The notes: generated by a model not told the origin, from the letters alone. A stretch of 9,176 nucleotides of DNA from Erysipelotrichia bacterium (GCA_009916335.1 SAAR01000130.1:1-9176); one strand, 5' to 3'; positions 1-5,838 are shown, counted from the first letter of the stretch. Numbers and translations are program-made.

Positions 1-80
1 AAAAACATGATCTTGATACTATTTATTAAATTATGATGGGATCAGGTTATAATCCATTTCAAACCCATAATTTCTGAACC

Positions 81-109
81 TTGTTCGACAATACTGAATA
101 TGGTATTAT
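81..109 (+). promoter_or_regulatory. Candidate promoter of the IclR fragment
   Basis: TTGTTC at 81-86 and TATTAT at 104-109 are separated by 17 bases, a plausible sigma-A-type promoter about 70 bases before the IclR start codon. The first 80 bases of the window show no gene. Assigned by eye. Confidence 0.4.
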
Positions 110-178
110 ATTTACAGTTGAATAAATTATCGTAATAATTGATAAAAATTAGTTTATTTTTTCCGGTGAGGCAATCTA

Positions 179-559
179 ATGAATCATAAGCGAACAGAAA
201 AAAATGAGAATATAGTCGGATCTGTTCTAAAAGCAATTCAAATCCTGGATTGTTTTCATCCGGATAATCCCAATCTGAATCTTTCACAAATCAGCAAACA
301 TCTTGAGATTCCAAAGAGTACTGCATTAAATCTGATTCAAACACTTGAATCAGAAGGATTTCTATTGCGGGTTAAGAGTGGTAATACATACCAATTGGGA
401 TACAAAAATATTGAACTTGGGTATCGCGCGACGACCAGTCTTTCCATATTGCCTTACGCTATTCCAATTATGGAGGAGGTTCAAGAAAAAACGGGTGAAA
501 TTGATGATAATTTTGCTTATTTTAGTATTGCTGGTGGTGGGAATGGTTACAACCGGTGA
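179..559 (+). pseudogene. IclR-family transcriptional regulator, truncated
   Basis: This is the 5' part of an IclR-type DNA-binding regulator. Family members are usually about 250 residues; only 126 codons are open here and only about the first 107 look like IclR. Residues ~11-62 form the winged helix-turn-helix (NIVGSVLKAIQILDCF, then LNLSQISKHLEIPKSTALNL as recognition region). Residues ~85-107 begin the effector domain (LPYAIPIMEEVQEKTGEI). After that the homology stops, and a glycine-rich tail runs to TGA at 557-559. The start is ATG 179 with a good RBS (GGTGAGG, 165-171, 7 bases upstream). Codons such as CTG, ATC and CCG are more frequent than in the neighbouring housekeeping genes, so the fragment may be acquired. 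A truncated product would have a DNA-binding domain but lack most of the effector domain. IclR identity is fairly sure; loss of function is inferred. Confidence 0.75.
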
Positions 560-838
560 TGTTTTATCCTTTCTTGTAGTAATTTTAAATGCTATTATAA
601 TGGTTATTATGGCATTTATGATGCGAGTATGGGGTATTTTAATGTAGAACCATCACAACTTAGCATAGAACAGGCAAGCATGTTAGCAGGCTTACCACAG
701 GCTCCTAGTGCCTATGCGTTAAGTACGCATTACAAGGTTGCACAAAAGCGTCAGGTAGAGGTGTTAAATGCGATGCTGGAATATAAATATATTAGTAAAC
801 AAGAATATACAGATGCCTTAGCGAAAGAAGTACGTTAA
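560..838 (+). pseudogene. 3' remnant of a GT51 peptidoglycan glycosyltransferase
   Basis: The open frame after the TGA at 557-559 encodes, from about 590, NGYYGIYDAS, then MGYFNVEPSQLSIEQASML, then AGLPQAPSAYALS, and ends KYISKQEYTDALAKEVR. This is the C-terminal part of the GT51 domain that polymerises lipid II into glycan strands on the outer membrane face, including the Tyr/Phe-rich stretch and the conserved LAGLPQAPSAY segment. The catalytic glutamates and the N-terminal membrane anchor, normally upstream, are missing. The frame stops soon after the GT51 domain and just before a terminator, so the parent gene was probably a monofunctional glycosyltransferase rather than a class A PBP with a transpeptidase domain. 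ATG 629 has no good RBS. Remnants of the preceding strand appear in another frame (LNAI near 586-597), suggesting a small deletion as well. Confidence 0.75.
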
Positions 839-845
839 GATAAAG

Positions 846-893
846 AAAAAGCGTTTTTTATCAAAGTATAAAGTATGATAAAAACGCTTTTTT
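846..893. terminator. Bidirectional terminator between the GT51 remnant and gltX
   Basis: AAAAAGCGTTTTTTATCA (846-863) pairs with TGATAAAAACGCTTTTTT (876-893) apart from a one-base bulge, with a 12-base loop. T-runs follow on both strands, so it can end rightward transcription from the GT51 remnant and leftward transcription of gltX, whose stop codon lies at 898-900. Confidence 0.85.
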
Positions 894-897
894 ACTG

Positions 898-2346
898 CTA
901 TATGTTTTGTAGACCTTCGATGGCTAAATCAATACGACGTAATGTTTCTTCTTTTCCTAAGACATGAGCAATTTCAATGGCTCCTCCTGGTGTAAAGGCT
1001 TTGAATGATAAAGCGACACGAACAGGCCACATAATACGACCATTTTTCACTTCTTTTTCTTGTGCTAAATTAATGAATAAATCATGTAATTTTTCTTCAT
1101 CTTTGAAATCTTCAAAAGGAAGTAATGCTTCTTTTACCCAAATCAGTGCTTCTAAAGAATTTTCAGGATTTGCTTTCATCTTCTTACTTGTAAATAAGTT
1201 AGCGTCAAATGCATGAGGTTCATTAATGAAGTCAATCGCTTCTTCAATGTCATTCAATACACTAGTACGCAATTGAACCATTTTACTTAAAGATTTTAAA
1301 TCAACCTCTCTTGTAATCAAACGATCATAATAAGGTTTTGCTAGATCATGGAAATCATCTAAGCTTAATTCACGAATATAAAGACCATTCATCCATTTTA
1401 GTTTTTCAATATCAAAGATTGCTCCTGATTTAGAAATACGTTTAACATCAAAGGCTTCAATTAACTGTTCTAAAGAGAAGATTTCTTGTTCTCCTTCAGG
1501 TGCCCATCCTAATAAGGCGATGTAGTTAATAATAGCATCGTTTAAATAACCTTGTTTGATTAAGTCTTGATAAGATGCATCACCATTACGTTTACTTAAT
1601 TTATGGTGTTCATCTTTCATGACAGGAGGAACATGAACATAAGTAGGAATATCCCAACCAAATGCATCATAAATTAAGTTGTATTTAGGGGTACTTGATA
1701 AGTATTCATTACCTCTAACAACATGCGTAATTTGCATTTGATGATCATCGACGATATTCGCAAAGTTGTAGGTAGGGAAACCATCACTTTTTAATAAGAT
1801 ACTTTCATCAAGAATTTTATTTTCTACTTCAATTCTTCCATATACTTCATCGTCAAAATAGGTAGTACCAGAGCGTTTGATTGTCTGTCTGATGACATAA
1901 GGTTCTCCAGCAGCAATTCTTTGTTTCGCTTCTTCTATTGAAATGTCATGACATGGGTCGATATATAGGAAAGCTTCTCCTTGTGCCGCTTCTTTTTGTT
2001 TTGCAATATCCTCTTCACTACAAAAACAATAGTGTGCACCACCAAGTTCTACTAATTTTTCAGCGTATTCCTTATACATTCCCAAACGTTCTGATTGGAT
2101 ATATGGTCCAAAATCACCAGGTTTATCTGGTCCTTCATCATAGGTTAATCCAGTTTTTTCCATTACATCATAAATCATATCCACAGCACCTTCTACTTCA
2201 CGTTCTTGATCTGTGTCTTCAATACGCAAAATAAAATCACCGTTTTCATGCTTTGCAATTAAGTACTCATATAAGGCAGTTCTTAAATTTCCAATGTGCA
2301 TATATCCAGTAGGACTAGGTGCAAATCTTGTTCTTACTTTTCTCAT
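898..2346 (-). CDS. gltX: Glutamyl-tRNA synthetase
   Basis: This cytoplasmic class I aminoacyl-tRNA synthetase joins glutamate to tRNA-Glu using ATP. In most Bacillota the enzyme is non-discriminating and also mischarges tRNA-Gln, which GatCAB then amidates; whether that holds here cannot be read from the sequence. At 482 residues it is full length. The HIGH motif is HIGN at 17-20 after the N-terminal RFAPSPTGYMHIG block, and the KMSKS-type motif is KLSKR at 249-253. CFC (107-109) and CH (132-133) sit where the E. coli enzyme has its zinc ligands. Residues ~330-482 form the helical anticodon-binding region. The start ATG has a strong RBS (AAGGAGA on the minus strand, about 2352-2358). The leader to tRNA-Gln is only ~60 bases, too short for a T-box. 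A TATACT at 2384-2389 (minus strand) could be the -10, but no good -35 is placed. It is divergent from tRNA-Gln. Confidence 0.97.
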   Translation of the reverse strand: MRKVRTRFAPSPTGYMHIGNLRTALYEYLIAKHENGDFILRIEDTDQEREVEGAVDMIYDVMEKTGLTYDEGPDKPGDFGPYIQSERLGMYKEYAEKLVELGGAHYCFCSEEDIAKQKEAAQGEAFLYIDPCHDISIEEAKQRIAAGEPYVIRQTIKRSGTTYFDDEVYGRIEVENKILDESILLKSDGFPTYNFANIVDDHQMQITHVVRGNEYLSSTPKYNLIYDAFGWDIPTYVHVPPVMKDEHHKLSKRNGDASYQDLIKQGYLNDAIINYIALLGWAPEGEQEIFSLEQLIEAFDVKRISKSGAIFDIEKLKWMNGLYIRELSLDDFHDLAKPYYDRLITREVDLKSLSKMVQLRTSVLNDIEEAIDFINEPHAFDANLFTSKKMKANPENSLEALIWVKEALLPFEDFKDEEKLHDLFINLAQEKEVKNGRIMWPVRVALSFKAFTPGGAIEIAHVLGKEETLRRIDLAIEGLQNI

Positions 2347-2364
2347 AATATTCTCCTTTTCCTG

Positions 2365-2393
2365 TTGACTTTTTCTTTAGCAAAGTATAAAAT
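2365..2393 (+). promoter_or_regulatory. Candidate promoter of tRNA-Gln
   Basis: TTGACT (2365-2370) and TAAAAT (2388-2393) lie 17 bases apart, placing the start of transcription about 10 bases before the tRNA. It overlaps the gltX leader on the other strand, so the two divergent units share this short interval. Confidence 0.5.
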
Positions 2394-2409
2394 ACCATTG
2401 TTGTCAAAT

Positions 2410-2484
2410 TGGGGTGTAGCCAAGCGGTAAGGCACCGGACTCTGACTCCGTCATGCATAGGTTCGAATCCTATTACCCCAGCCA
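2410..2484 (+). tRNA. tRNA-Gln, anticodon CTG
   Basis: A full cloverleaf is visible: acceptor TGGGGTG pairs with TACCCCA, D-arm GCC/GGC, anticodon loop CTCTGAC giving anticodon CTG (reads CAG), T-arm ATAGG-TTCGAAT-CCTAT, discriminator G73 and encoded CCA (2482-2484). The first pair of the anticodon stem is C27·U43, a mismatch; the remaining four pairs are intact. The A-U-rich first pair (U1-A72) and G73 are typical of tRNA-Gln. The next gene, on the other strand, encodes GluRS, which in many Bacillota first charges this tRNA with glutamate. Confidence 0.95.
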
Positions 2485-2493
2485 ATTGATTAT

Positions 2494-2517
2494 AAACAGG
2501 AGCAATCCTGTTTTTTT
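2494..2517 (+). terminator. Terminator of tRNA-Gln
   Basis: AAACAGGA (2494-2501), loop GCAA, TCCTGTTT (2506-2513), then a run of T to 2517. It lies 10 bases after the CCA end, so the tRNA is its own transcription unit. Confidence 0.9.
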
Positions 2518-2570
2518 ATTAGTCTATATCTGCTTTATAAAAAGTTTATCTTAAAAAGAGGATAAAGACA

Positions 2571-2594
2571 AATAAAAAGAATCATTTATGATTC
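2571..2594 (-). terminator. Terminator of tRNA-Glu
   Basis: On the minus strand GAATCA pairs with TGATTC around a four-base loop (2579-2594), followed by TTTTTATT (complement of 2571-2578). It lies about 15 bases beyond the tRNA 3' end. Confidence 0.75.
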
Positions 2595-2609
2595 CATTGA
2601 CTTAAAAAA

Positions 2610-2685
2610 TGGTAGCCTGTAGGGGGCTCGAACCCCTGAATGCTAGGATGAGAACCTAGTGTGTTAACCGCTTCACCAACAGGCC
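2610..2685 (-). tRNA. tRNA-Glu, anticodon CTC
   Basis: Read on the minus strand: acceptor GGCCTGT pairs with ACAGGCT (first pair G1·U72, a wobble), D-arm GTG/CAC, anticodon stem CTAGG/CCTAG with loop TTCTCAT giving anticodon CTC (reads GAG), T-arm AGGGG-TTCGAGC-CCCCT, discriminator A73 and encoded CCA at 2610-2612. The main tRNA-Glu of bacteria has TTC; this is the C34 isoacceptor, so another tRNA-Glu gene is expected elsewhere. It points towards tRNA-Gln and gltX. Confidence 0.95.
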
Positions 2686-2701
2686 ATAATCAACAACTAT
2701 T

Positions 2702-2729
2702 AATATACCACGAGTACAGAAACTTTCAA
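2702..2729 (-). promoter_or_regulatory. Candidate promoter of tRNA-Glu
   Basis: On the minus strand TTGAAA (complement of 2724-2729) and TATATT (complement of 2702-2707) are 16 bases apart, about 17 bases upstream of the mature tRNA-Glu 5' end. Confidence 0.55.
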
Positions 2730-2806
2730 GAGTAATTTGCGAAAAAAGAGAAAAAAATGATGAAAAACCAATAATTCCATAATGAATACCAAAATAGCCT
2801 AACTAC

Positions 2807-2834
2807 TTTTTATTTTTTAAGGATACGCTATAAT
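2807..2834 (+). promoter_or_regulatory. Orphan promoter-like sequence
   Basis: A perfect TATAAT sits at 2829-2834; the best -35 is a weak TTTTTA (2807-2812, spacer 16). No intact gene follows for 480 bases, so if used it would make an untranslated or short-peptide transcript starting near 2841. Confidence 0.35.
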
Positions 2835-2839
2835 ATAGA

Positions 2840-3130
2840 TACAAGGAAATCACTTGTGAAACTGTATATAACATAGATAATCTTTTAATAAGATATATCT
2901 ATTATATGTGGGATATGGAAAATGTAAAATAAGCGAAGAATCAAGCAGACAGATGAACAGAAAATGTAAATTCAGAATTGTGGTAGTGTAATAAATAATA
3001 AAATTATTATCTTTCTAAGCATATAAAACATATCTCATACATACTAGAAAAGGCATAATGATAGACAATATGAAAAAGCTGGATCTGGTGTTATATAACC
3101 TGAGGGGATGTCGTGAGGACATCCCTTTTA
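2840..3130 (+). ncRNA. Possible small RNA or long leader, unassigned
   Basis: The stretch 2686-3314 has no intact gene of normal size. Between the TATAAT at 2829 and a terminator-like hairpin at 3105-3129 lie local structures: ACAAG/CTTGT around 2842-2856, a long bulged hairpin at 2873-2902 (ATAGATA and ATCTT pairing with AAGAT and TATCTAT, one A bulged), and an AT-only dyad near 2996-3010. I checked by eye for 6S, tmRNA, RNase P, SRP and T-box landmarks and saw none. The call rests only on promoter, structure and terminator order; the reading-frame remnant listed at 3058-3244 is a competing explanation for its right half. Confidence 0.25.
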
Positions 3131-3244
3131 AAGTATAGGGGTAAGAACTTTGAATCTTTAGGTTTGTATATAGTCTATAATGAAGGTGCAAAAGCATATT
3201 ATAGTGAATGCCAAAATGTAAAAGCTCTATGTGAATTCGTGTGA
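3058..3244 (+). pseudogene. Small unknown gene split by a one-base frameshift
   Basis: ATG 3058 opens a 26-codon frame (begins MIDNMKKLDLVLYNLRG, stops TAG 3136-3138). In the next frame, from 3140 to TGA 3242-3244, the reading continues GKNFESLGLYIVYNEGAKAY and ends YSECQNVKALCEFV. Removing one base near 3136 would join them as one protein of about 61 residues, with cysteines in both halves. I do not recognise the family. AAAAGG (3048-3053) is a weak, close RBS. Leucine is mostly CTG in the first half, unlike the TTA-rich neighbours, which hints at foreign origin. The terminator-like hairpin at 3105-3125 falls inside the first half, which argues against it being an active gene. Chance open frames remain possible. 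Confidence 0.3.
3105..3129 (+). terminator. Terminator-like hairpin in the gene-poor gap
   Basis: GGGATGTC (3105-3112), loop GTGAG, GACATCCC (3118-3125), then TTTT. The eight-pair GC-rich stem is perfect, but the T-run is short. It is the strongest hairpin in the gap. Confidence 0.5.
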
Positions 3245-3258
3245 AAATAAAAGAACTA

Positions 3259-3286
3259 TTTACTTTTAAAGCAAAAGGCATATAAT
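3259..3286 (+). promoter_or_regulatory. Promoter of the zinc-ribbon operon
   Basis: TTTACT (3259-3264) and TATAAT (3281-3286) are 16 bases apart, about 29 bases before the start codon of the zinc-ribbon membrane protein, whose RBS is GGGGTGG (3302-3308). Confidence 0.6.
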
Positions 3287-3314
3287 GATACTCATATCAA
3301 TGGGGTGGTAATTT

Positions 3315-3719
3315 ATGAATCGATTTAAAAATGCATTGTATCGTTTTATGGCAGGACGATATGGAAATGATACGTTAAACAATTGTATACTTACTTTAAT
3401 TATTGTATTAATGCTACTCAATATGTTTTGGTGGAAAAACGGCATTGTTGTAGTGGTTGTTTGGGCATTGTTAATGCTGAATATTTTCCGTAGTTATTCA
3501 AGAAATATTTATAAGCGAAGAATGGAAAATACAAAATTTTTAGCGTTAGTAAAACCAGTTACAAAACGTTTTTCACTAGCTAAAAAACAAAAGCAAGATA
3601 AAGAACATCGTTATTTCATCTGTCCATCTTGTTCACAGAATGTGCGTGTACCAAAAGGGAAGGGTAAGATTGTTATTAAATGTCCTAAATGTGGAAATAA
3701 ATTTGAGAGAAAGTCTTAA
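3315..3719 (+). CDS. Small membrane protein with C-terminal zinc ribbon
   Basis: A 134-residue protein of unknown role. Residues ~24-39 and ~42-58 are two hydrophobic segments separated by WWKNG, so a membrane hairpin is likely. A strongly basic linker follows (~62-99, many Lys/Arg). The C-terminus carries CPSC at 103-106 and CPKC at 123-126, twenty residues apart, as in rubredoxin-like zinc ribbons; basic residues surround them. By positive-inside logic both ends should be cytoplasmic, putting the ribbon near nucleic acid, ribosome or a protein partner; that is inference. ATG 3315 is chosen for the GGGGTGG RBS six bases upstream. It is followed after 12 bases by another small two-segment membrane protein with its own RBS, so they are probably co-transcribed. 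It is not long enough for, and shows no sign of, an enzyme. Confidence 0.85.
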   Translation: MNRFKNALYRFMAGRYGNDTLNNCILTLIIVLMLLNMFWWKNGIVVVVVWALLMLNIFRSYSRNIYKRRMENTKFLALVKPVTKRFSLAKKQKQDKEHRYFICPSCSQNVRVPKGKGKIVIKCPKCGNKFERKS

Positions 3720-3731
3720 TAAGGAGCAACT

Positions 3732-4007
3732 ATGAACTTTTTAATTTATATTTTATTATTTTTTGCTTTAAATACAGTGATGATGTTTTCACCAGGATTA
3801 GGAATGATTTTATATTTTGCGTTTATCGCATATATCTTTTCTTCCTCTAAAAAACGTATGCGTTCTTTTTCGCAACAACAATCCTATCAGCAAAGATCGT
3901 ATATCAATCAATCGCAATATAACAATGAACAAAATGCCAATACACATAATGATCATAAAGTAAAAGATGCGATTGATGTAGAATATACAGAAGAAGAAAT
4001 TTCATAA
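3732..4007 (+). CDS. Small membrane protein, Q/N-rich with acidic tail
   Basis: A 91-residue protein I do not recognise. Residues ~3-20 and ~22-37 are hydrophobic, separated by SPGLG, giving a second probable membrane hairpin. A short basic patch (SSSKKRMR, 37-44) is followed by a Gln/Asn/Ser/Tyr-rich low-complexity linker (~47-72), then a charged end, KVKDAIDVEYTEEEIS, that looks like a short docking motif. RBS AAGGAG (3721-3726) lies right after the upstream stop codon. Its layout (two membrane segments, linker, soluble tail) mirrors the zinc-ribbon protein, which suggests the two work together. A weak hairpin (4010-4031) follows without a T-run. Confidence 0.75.
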   Translation: MNFLIYILLFFALNTVMMFSPGLGMILYFAFIAYIFSSSKKRMRSFSQQQSYQQRSYINQSQYNNEQNANTHNDHKVKDAIDVEYTEEEIS

Positions 4008-4009
4008 AG

Positions 4010-4031
4010 ATGCAGTCAAATGGGATTGCAT
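4010..4031 (+). other. Hairpin after the small membrane operon
   Basis: ATGCAGTC (4010-4017) pairs with GATTGCAT (4024-4031), including one G·T pair, around a six-base loop. No T-run follows, so it is a weak terminator or an RNA end stabiliser at best. Confidence 0.35.
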
Positions 4032-4053
4032 GAAATAATGATTATGTTATAAT
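4027..4053 (+). promoter_or_regulatory. Candidate promoter of the ferredoxin gene
   Basis: An extended -10 element, TGT followed by TATAAT (4045-4053), lies 28 bases before the ferredoxin ATG. The -35 (TTGCAT, 4027-4032, spacer 15) is weak and overlaps the preceding hairpin, as is tolerated with extended -10 promoters. Confidence 0.55.
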
Positions 4054-4081
4054 TAAGTCATGTTATAAAGGAGGAGTTACT

Positions 4082-4255
4082 ATGCCAGTAAAAATTAATG
4101 TAGATACTTGTATTGGGTGTGGAGCATGCGTTGGGGTTTGTCCAGTAGGTGCTTTGTCAATGAATGAAGAAGCTAAATCAGTTTGTGATGAAGCTACATG
4201 TATTGATTGTGGTGCATGTGTAGGTACTTGCCCAGTAGAAGCAATTTCACAATAA
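4082..4255 (+). CDS. 2[4Fe-4S] ferredoxin
   Basis: A 57-residue clostridial-type ferredoxin, a soluble low-potential electron carrier. The protein is an internal duplication: CIGCGACVGVCP at 10-21 and CIDCGACVGTCP at 40-51, each CxxCxxCxxxCP. In this fold the first three cysteines of one motif and the last of the other bind each cluster. One extra cysteine (C35) lies between the motifs. ATG 4082 has an excellent RBS (AAAGGAGG, 4067-4074). It has its own promoter and terminator, so it is a single-gene unit. Known partners of such proteins include hydrogenase, pyruvate:ferredoxin oxidoreductase and radical-SAM enzymes; miaB, a radical-SAM gene, is next, but functional pairing is not shown. Confidence 0.95.
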   Translation: MPVKINVDTCIGCGACVGVCPVGALSMNEEAKSVCDEATCIDCGACVGTCPVEAISQ

Positions 4256-4278
4256 GCCAAGCCAAGCTTGGTTTTTTT
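4254..4278 (+). terminator. Terminator of the ferredoxin gene
   Basis: AAGCCAAG (4254-4261) pairs with CTTGGTTT (4267-4274), with one G·T, followed by T's to 4278. The stem begins inside the ferredoxin stop codon. Confidence 0.85.
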
Positions 4279-4297
4279 CTGTAATAGTAATTATTAT
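4268..4297 (+). promoter_or_regulatory. Weak candidate promoter of miaB
   Basis: TTGGTT (4268-4273) and TATTAT (4292-4297), spacer 18. The -35 would sit in the ferredoxin terminator stem. The next element is the miaB RBS, GAGGAG (4308-4313). Read-through from the ferredoxin unit is the alternative. Confidence 0.3.
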
Positions 4298-4319
4298 CAT
4301 ATAGTTAGAGGAGCGAGAG

Positions 4320-5759
4320 ATGAAGAAAGATACAAATTGGACATTACCTAATTTAAAATTGGCTAAGCAGCGAACAAAAGAGCGTGTGCATATTGAAAAA
4401 GCCTTGTTTGAAATACCATTACAAGTAAAAGATATGGGAAATGGGCGTACGTTTTATTTGCGTACATATGGTTGTCAAGCAAATGAACGAGATGGAGAAA
4501 CGATTGCTGGAATTTTAGAGCAATTACATTTTACACAAGTTGACCATGTAGAGAAAGCAGATTTAATTATTTTAAATACATGTGCTGTGCGTAAGAATGC
4601 AGAGGATAAAGTATTAGGTGAGTTAGGTTCATTAAAGCGTTTAAAGAAAACAAACCCTGATTTAATGTTTGCAATGTGTGGGTGTATGGCACAGGAAGAA
4701 GAAATCATTAAGATTATATTAGAAAAGTATCCACATGTTGATTTAGTGTTTGGAACTCATAACATACATCGTTTGCCACAACTTCTATATCAAGCAATGA
4801 TGAATAAAGAAAGAACAATAGAAGTGTTCTCTAAAGAAGGAGAAGTGATTGAAAACCTTCCTGTGAAACGTTTTGGTTCACATAAAGCATGGGTGAATAT
4901 CATGTATGGTTGTGATAAATTTTGTACCTACTGCATCGTTCCTTATACAAGAGGAAAAGAGCGTTCTCGTGAGATGAATGACATATTAGCTGAAATTGAA
5001 GTGTTAAAACAAGAAGGGTTTAAAGAAGTTACTTTGTTAGGACAAAATGTAAATTCCTATGGAAAGGATTTAGGGATTGAAAAAGGTTTTGCATCATTAC
5101 TTGAAGCCGTTGCATTAACAGGGATTGAAAGAGTGCGTTTTACAACATCACACCCTTGGGATTTTAGTGATGAAATGATTGATATGATTGCTAAATATGA
5201 TAATATTATGCCTTTTATTCATTTACCTGTACAATCTGGGGATAGCGATATGCTTAAAATTATGGGTAGAAGATATACGATTGAAGAATATAAAAGTTTA
5301 TATGATCGTATTATCGCAAAAATTCCAAACTGTGCATTCTCTACGGATATTATTGTTGGATTCCCTAATGAAAGTGAAGAACAATTTTTAAGAACATTGG
5401 ATATTGTGGATTATTGTCAATATGATAATGCCTTTACTTTCATTTATTCACCAAGAGAGGGAACACCAGCGGCAGCGATGAATGATAATGTTAGTATGGA
5501 AGAAAAAGAAGATCGTTTAAAACGTTTGATGGAAAAAACAAATTATTATGCCCATGAACAAAATAAGAAATGGGAAAACAAGGTGTGTAAAGTGCTTGTA
5601 GATGGACCAAGTAAGAAAAACAAAGATATTTATAGTGGTTATAGTGAAGAAAATAAATTAGTTAATTTTAAAGCAAAAGATGGTATACAAGCAGGAGATA
5701 TTGTAGAAGTAAAGATTACGGAAGCAAAAACATGGACATTAAATGGAGAACAGTTATAA
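4320..5759 (+). CDS. miaB: tRNA-2-methylthio-N6-dimethylallyladenosine synthase
   Basis: This cytoplasmic radical-SAM enzyme adds a methylthio group to i6A37 of tRNAs reading UNN codons, giving ms2i6A, which improves codon-anticodon fit and frame keeping. The 479 residues show the full architecture. An N-terminal extension (~1-42) precedes the methylthiotransferase domain with cysteines C52 (YGCQAN), C88 (NTCAVR) and C122 (CGCMAQ), which bind the auxiliary cluster. The radical-SAM motif CDKFCTYC at 198-205 is followed by IVPYTRG. A TRAM RNA-binding domain occupies ~412-474. The ~36 and 34 residue spacing of the first three cysteines and the IVPYTRGKERSR stretch favour MiaB over MtaB or RimO. 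ATG 4320 follows GAGGAG by six bases. It is monocistronic, since its terminator overlaps its last codons. Confidence 0.95.
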   Translation: MKKDTNWTLPNLKLAKQRTKERVHIEKALFEIPLQVKDMGNGRTFYLRTYGCQANERDGETIAGILEQLHFTQVDHVEKADLIILNTCAVRKNAEDKVLGELGSLKRLKKTNPDLMFAMCGCMAQEEEIIKIILEKYPHVDLVFGTHNIHRLPQLLYQAMMNKERTIEVFSKEGEVIENLPVKRFGSHKAWVNIMYGCDKFCTYCIVPYTRGKERSREMNDILAEIEVLKQEGFKEVTLLGQNVNSYGKDLGIEKGFASLLEAVALTGIERVRFTTSHPWDFSDEMIDMIAKYDNIMPFIHLPVQSGDSDMLKIMGRRYTIEEYKSLYDRIIAKIPNCAFSTDIIVGFPNESEEQFLRTLDIVDYCQYDNAFTFIYSPREGTPAAAMNDNVSMEEKEDRLKRLMEKTNYYAHEQNKKWENKVCKVLVDGPSKKNKDIYSGYSEENKLVNFKAKDGIQAGDIVEVKITEAKTWTLNGEQL

Positions 5760-5773
5760 ACACTGTTCTTTTT
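5748..5773 (+). terminator. Terminator of miaB
   Basis: GAACAGT (5748-5754), loop of seven bases, ACTGTTC (5762-5768), then TTTTT. The left arm is part of the last miaB codons, and the stop codon is in the loop. Confidence 0.9.
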
Positions 5774-5800
5774 GCATTTCGATATTATTTTTGGTATAGT
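5772..5800 (+). promoter_or_regulatory. Promoter of the MFS permease gene
   Basis: TTGCAT (5772-5777) and TATAGT (5795-5800) are 17 bases apart. An eight-base palindrome, GTTTAAAC (5810-5817), lies just downstream of the expected start of transcription and could be an operator, though in AT-rich DNA it may be chance. Confidence 0.6.
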
Positions 5801-5838
5801 TTTAATAACGTTTAAACTTAAAAAAGAAGGTGTATGAA

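Noticed and set aside
42..287. Minus-strand 81-codon open frame
   Set aside because: It overlaps the start and RBS of the IclR fragment, has no RBS, and its composition is not like a known protein; the plus strand explains the region better.
345..647. Plus-strand 100-codon hydrophobic frame across the IclR/GT51 junction
   Set aside because: It is out of frame with clear homologies on both sides; its hydrophobic look comes from reading AT-rich codons out of register.
2347..2409. T-box or other tRNA-sensing leader upstream of gltX
   Set aside because: The interval to the tRNA-Gln gene is only about 60 bases and lacks the stem structure and T-box sequence.
3015..3281. Minus-strand 88-codon open frame in the gene-poor gap
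   Set aside because: No RBS and unusual composition; the plus-strand frames at 3058-3244 look more protein-like.
2686..3314. Known housekeeping RNAs (6S, tmRNA, RNase P, SRP RNA)
   Set aside because: None of their conserved landmarks could be found by eye, and the ends do not pair as 6S or tmRNA would.
4063..4260. Minus-strand 65-codon frame with repeated THAPQ/THAPH
   Set aside because: The repeat is the antisense shadow of the duplicated Cys motifs of the ferredoxin gene.
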